64,000 nucleotides of DNA. Source: Monosporascus cannonballus. Its lineage: Eukaryota; Ascomycota; Sordariomycetes; Xylariales. Positions within the stretch are counted from its first letter, which is position 1; every line of letters starts with the position of its first letter. Below the pieces are notes generated by a model, which was not told the origin of the DNA, made no database searches, and was given only the letters and a program-made list of their open reading frames with translations. Both the position numbers and the translations under genes were made by a program. The DNA lies in NCBI GenBank assembly GCA_004154925.1, contig QJNS01000193.1, forward strand, positions 62,001 through 126,000. Direction: 5' to 3'. Positions 59,706 to 64,000 of this stretch are shown piece by piece.

Positions 59706-62700
59706 TAATACGACCTCCCTTTTCCCAAAATCTTATCTCCAAGATTTCCTTTTTTCCAGTAAATCTTTTTTGCATACCTTTAATATATTTTCCAATATGT
59801 CCAAATTTTATTTTCGTAAATCCGAATAATAAATTACTTTAATTAATTTAATTAAATTCGAAAGTTTTAACGTAAAACTTTATTTTTTTTATTTTGTTCT
59901 GTAGCTTAATTGTTAAATAATAAATAAGGTTTTTCGATAAAAGAAATATATCCGTCGAAATTATACGTATAACGGGATAAAAATCCTCATTTCCATAATT
60001 AATTACTATATTGCAAAATCGAAAAGATTAAAAAAAAAGTTAACGGCCGAAAAATCTTTATTTAAAATTCTTACGCGTTTTTTTTACATATATCGTTAGC
60101 GCCAGTATTATTAATTTTAAGGTATAAAGTTTATTAATTATATCTTTTAATCCTTAAATAATTTTAATAACTTTACGTAATTAAAACCAAAATCCGTAAT
60201 CGAATTTAGGTTTTCGGGAGGATGAATATTATTAATTTAAATACAATAAATTAAATGTTTCCTTTTTTGGATTTTATAAATTAAGATGTTATTATTTTGA
60301 GTAATTTCGTGGCTATTAATAAAAATTCTTTAGTAAGCGTTAAGCGTTAATAAGATTTTTGAGCAGGTTTCTAAATGTTTTTAGAGTTTGGTTATTTTTT
60401 TGATTTTATTAGGTATTAAGTAAATGCGTTTTGTTTCCGTATGTTAAGGATTTTTTTTACTTCGTATATTTATTTGTTTTTTATTTTCATATCGTTTTAT
60501 ACCATATATATTTTGATTATATTAATTATTAATTCGAATTAAAAAATATAAAAAATTAAATAAAATTTAATTTTTAATACAAACTTTAATTAATAATCAT
60601 TTTCTGAGATTTTCTTAGCGATTTTATATAGATCGATATATTTGAAATCGAATTCTTTATTAGGTTTTTTAATTTAAATGTTTTTTATAACGAAAAAAAG
60701 TATTTCCCCTTTTTCGAAAATCAATTCTTTTAACTTTTTTTAGGTTATAATATTTATTTATTTAATTTCGTACAAATTCCAATTCTATTTTTATTTTTTA
60801 ATATAATTATCGTAGTTATTTTAACGTAAAAATTATTTTGATATTAATTAAATTATTATTACATACTTTTTTATAAAGTTTTAGAATAAAATTAATATTT
60901 ACGATCATAAATATTATTTTAATATTTTCGTAATAATTAATATTATAAGCTAATTATATACTTAATAATTTTTAACCTAATTATTTTATTCGTAATTAAT
61001 ATAATATCGTAAATAAATTTCCAAAATTTAATTTATTCGCTTGATTTATTTATCCATCTAAAGTTTAAATACGTTAAATAACTTATAATTTAAGCCGATT
61101 TATATTATTAAGCTTTGCTAAAATTTTAATACGAAAACTAATTTTTTATTTAATATAATTTCTATAAATAATCCGTATATATTAAAAATATATTTGAAAA
61201 CATATATACCAGTTATTCGGCGTATATGTTTTCGCGATATAATAAGAAATAAGAAATTTTCGTAAATCGGTCGACGATTACGAAAAAATTATCGTAATAT
61301 ATTTCTGTAATTAAATTTTCTGACATAAAAAATTTAATAATAAAATCGAATATAATTAAATCCCATGGTCGCTTTATGACTGGTAATCGTTATAATTCTT
61401 CGTATAATTTATATCGTCAAACTTTTACTTTAACGCAAATATCACATTATTATACGATTTTCTGTACTATTAATTTTATTTTAAAACAAATATATACGTT
61501 AAAATCGCTTTAAGGTTTTATAAATCTCTGAATATTTATATAACTAATATTCGTACATTTTTCGTCCTAAATCTTTCCGGTATTTCTTTGAAACTTATAT
61601 TTTATCCATTTTTTGATTTTTTAAGAAATTATCGTTATATTATTAAAGTTTTTTTAATATATATCATAAGGTATTATCCGAATTATCGCAATCTGTTATA
61701 TATATAAGTATTTTTTTGTAATAATATCAAAAATTATATAATTAACTTTAACTAATTTTTCTTTAAGGTTTGGTCGCTTATTTAAAATATTTACTTTACC
61801 GTTCTCTGATTTTTTCTTATAGACAATAACAAAATCGAAATTCGCCAATTTTTTCGCGTAATGAAATTATCGTCCTATAAGTTTCCTAATCATAATAAAT
61901 CCGGTAAAATTTTGATAATCCGTATAAACCTTAATCTAATACAAGCTTCCCTTTAAAAAATACTTAAATATTCGAAATACCATAATAATAGCCATAAATT
62001 CCTTATCTGGAATACTGTAATTAAATTCGGCTTTTTTTAACTTATACGAAAATAATATAATAAGGTACAATTTATTTTAATTATTTCGTTATCCGATTAT
62101 TACGCTTAATACGTAATCCAAAATATCGGTTTTTAGCTTCATAAAACGGTTTAAATCGTATATAATTAATATTAGCTCGTTAATAATCGCATTCTTAATA
62201 TCCTAAAATATTTTTTCCGTATTTGGCGTTTATTTCAATTTTCTTTTCGTAAGATTTATTAAGGGTATAATTATCCTGCTAAAATTTTGAATAAATTTCC
62301 TATAATAATTAACGAATTTCAAGAATATTTGTACTTCCTTAAATATTATTAATATTTGCCATTTTATAATTATAGCAATTTTTTTAAGATTTATTTTAAT
62401 ATGTTTTAAAATAATAATATGTTTTAAATATTCTATTTTTTATATATGGAATTAATTTTTCTTTACGTTAATAAATAATCTTATATCGTATAAAATTTGA
62501 AAAACTTTATAAACGTATCCTGCATATATTTTTTTTTATTTCCGAAAAAATAAGAATATCGTTAAAATAGCTTACGACCAAAATATCGAGGTATTTTTAT
62601 AGTAGGTAATTAATTATTTACTGGAAAATTACTAGTACGTTCGTAAATCCCATTAATATAATTAAATATTTAAATAATCCGTATTTCGTTTTAAAGGTTA

Positions 62701-64000
62701 TTTTTTATTTATATCTTTTTTTAATCTTAATAAAGCTATATCCATTTTTAAGATTAAGCGTTATAAACCATTTAATTCCGTAAAATTAGTTTTTTATTTC
62801 CGTAATTAAAAGTAATAATATTCGATTTTTAATAATAATATCGTTTAATTATTAATAATTAATTACAAATCGTAATTTTCCATTTTTTAAATACGAAAAA
62901 TATTAAATATTCTGTTAGTAATTTCGAAAATTAAATTTATTCTTTTTGTAACCGATCTTCCAGGTATTCCTTAAAAATACGTAATTCGTTTTTATTAAAG
63001 TTATAAATAAGGTAAAACTTTATCAAAAATCCTTTTTTAAAAATTATTTCGTAATTTTATTTATTATATTTTAATAATTTCGTATTAAGTTCTTTTCTAA
63101 AGAGCTATTTATATCTATAATATTATAATAACGTATTAATTAAATGTTTTAATTTTTATGATTATTATTTTTGTTATTTTAGATTATTATTCTGTTATTT
63201 TAATTTCGCTTTAATAATAATAACAATACGTTATATTTATTTTAATACTTATTTTTTTGTAATTTGTTTTTTTAAGTAATAAAATATTTATTATATTTTT
63301 ATACTTATATTCGTCGTCATTATCTATTAAATATTAAGATCTTAATTCTTTTTTTTCATTTATTAATAAGGAATAAAATAAACTTTATTTAGCCAGTTCC
63401 ACCGTTAATTAAAATTTCGTACTGACGTATTTATAATAATCCTAAAATTATATCGTAATTCTTAAATAAAACGATATCGAAATTAACCGTTTAATATCGT
63501 CCTTAAACAAAAATCTTAAGGTAATTAATTTCGCATATAATTTTTCCGTTATCGTAAGCGAATTCCTAACTTTCGGCATTCGTCGTTATATAAGGTTTTA
63601 ACTTATATTTCCATAATAATTTAAATTTATTAATTACGTTTAATACAATATAATTTCCGCTTAAAATTCCGTAATTTACCATTATAATATACTAATACGT
63701 TTCGATTCGTATATTTAAAACCTTTTTTGGGAATTCCTTTTAATTTCTCTAAGTTTCGTTATTCTGCAGCTTTTTTATAAGTAACGCTTTTTTTAATTCC
63801 TGTTCGAATTTATCGAATTTTGCTTATATTTTTTTGTTTAGTACGTTAAGTTGCTATATTTGTCGTTATTGTCGGCATATTATTTTTTCGAACTGTATTA
63901 AATATTTTTGATTTTGTTTTAATTTTTTTCCCTATCGAATAAATTATTTTTTTATGTTTGCAATTGCATTTTATTATACGTCGTTTTGATTATCGTTCTA
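59289..64000 (-). mobile_element. Second chromovirus copy, 3' part, running out of the window
   Basis: LTR at 59289-59705 (417 bp), then a purine tract on the minus strand (complement of 59711-59730, GGGAAAAGGGAGG), then interior colinear with 37143-42000 of the first copy: chromodomain DNA near 60330-60470, integrase near 61000-61100, RNase H near 61900-62000, reverse transcriptase near 62560-63050 and the protease-like region beyond 63400. Same orientation as the first copy. All frames are broken by transitions. The segment 59750-60300, where the first copy has its antisense ORF, differs: plus-strand text has a basic helix (SKRLKKKLTAEKSLFKIL) but not the same sequence. Confidence 0.85.

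Overview
The window looks like a piece of a filamentous ascomycete (Pezizomycotina) genome in which repeat-induced point mutation (RIP) has been very active. Normal-composition islands carry short-intron genes (GT..AG introns of 64 and 146 nt, each with a CTAAC branch site). Between them lie tens of kilobases of AT-rich DNA full of TpA and poor in CpA, in which transposon reading frames can still be followed if in-frame TAA/TAG are read as former CAA/CAG. The exact species cannot be named from the sequence.

Layout. (1) 1-4290: a genic end with a lactonase-family gene (5' end outside the window, 10-N gap in its intron) and a divergent-looking, intact protein-L-isoaspartate O-methyltransferase gene on the minus strand. 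(2) 4297-9931: DNA transposons: a 2.1 kb TA-flanked element (probably Tc1/mariner), a 393 bp relative in opposite orientation 35 bp away, and a Fot1/pogo-type element whose transposase is interrupted by an 0.84 kb element with about 200 bp terminal inverted repeats. (3) 9932-15570: a normal-composition island of broken genes: an unrecognised coding relic, a small ParB/sulfiredoxin-like 'DNRRL' gene with one premature stop, and a frameshifted small protein with three D-[ILV]-[NS]-K-G-x-G-G motifs (MABP/Vps62-like). (4) 15580-48420: AT-rich retrotransposon graveyard: a 1.5 kb gag-only LTR element, a ~610 bp tandem repeat, several partial copies and one complete 6.9 kb copy of a Ty3/Gypsy chromovirus (minus strand), plus strongly mutated DNA with no readable content. 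(5) 48430-51870: an island with an intact VOC-family gene, a helical N-terminal domain like those of fungal STAND proteins, and on the opposite strand a decayed NWD-type WD40 fragment. (6) 51940-54505: about 2.6 kb with almost no G or C and no CG dinucleotide at all. (7) 54506-56680: a less mutated island with two inverted solo LTRs and weak coding traces. (8) 56470-64000: a ~1 kb direct repeat pair and a second copy of the same chromovirus, running out of the window.

Only three genes appear healthy: the lactonase, the methyltransferase and the VOC protein; they are housekeeping or metabolic and not evidently linked. The rest is a record of insertion, RIP and gene decay. The most interesting objects are the gag-only LTR element whose CCHC zinc knuckle has been converted codon by codon, an antisense accessory ORF (Cys/Tyr cluster plus charged coiled coil) convergent with pol in the chromovirus, LTR minisatellites that differ in unit between copies, the CG-free block, and the head-to-head remains of a STAND (NLR-like) gene.
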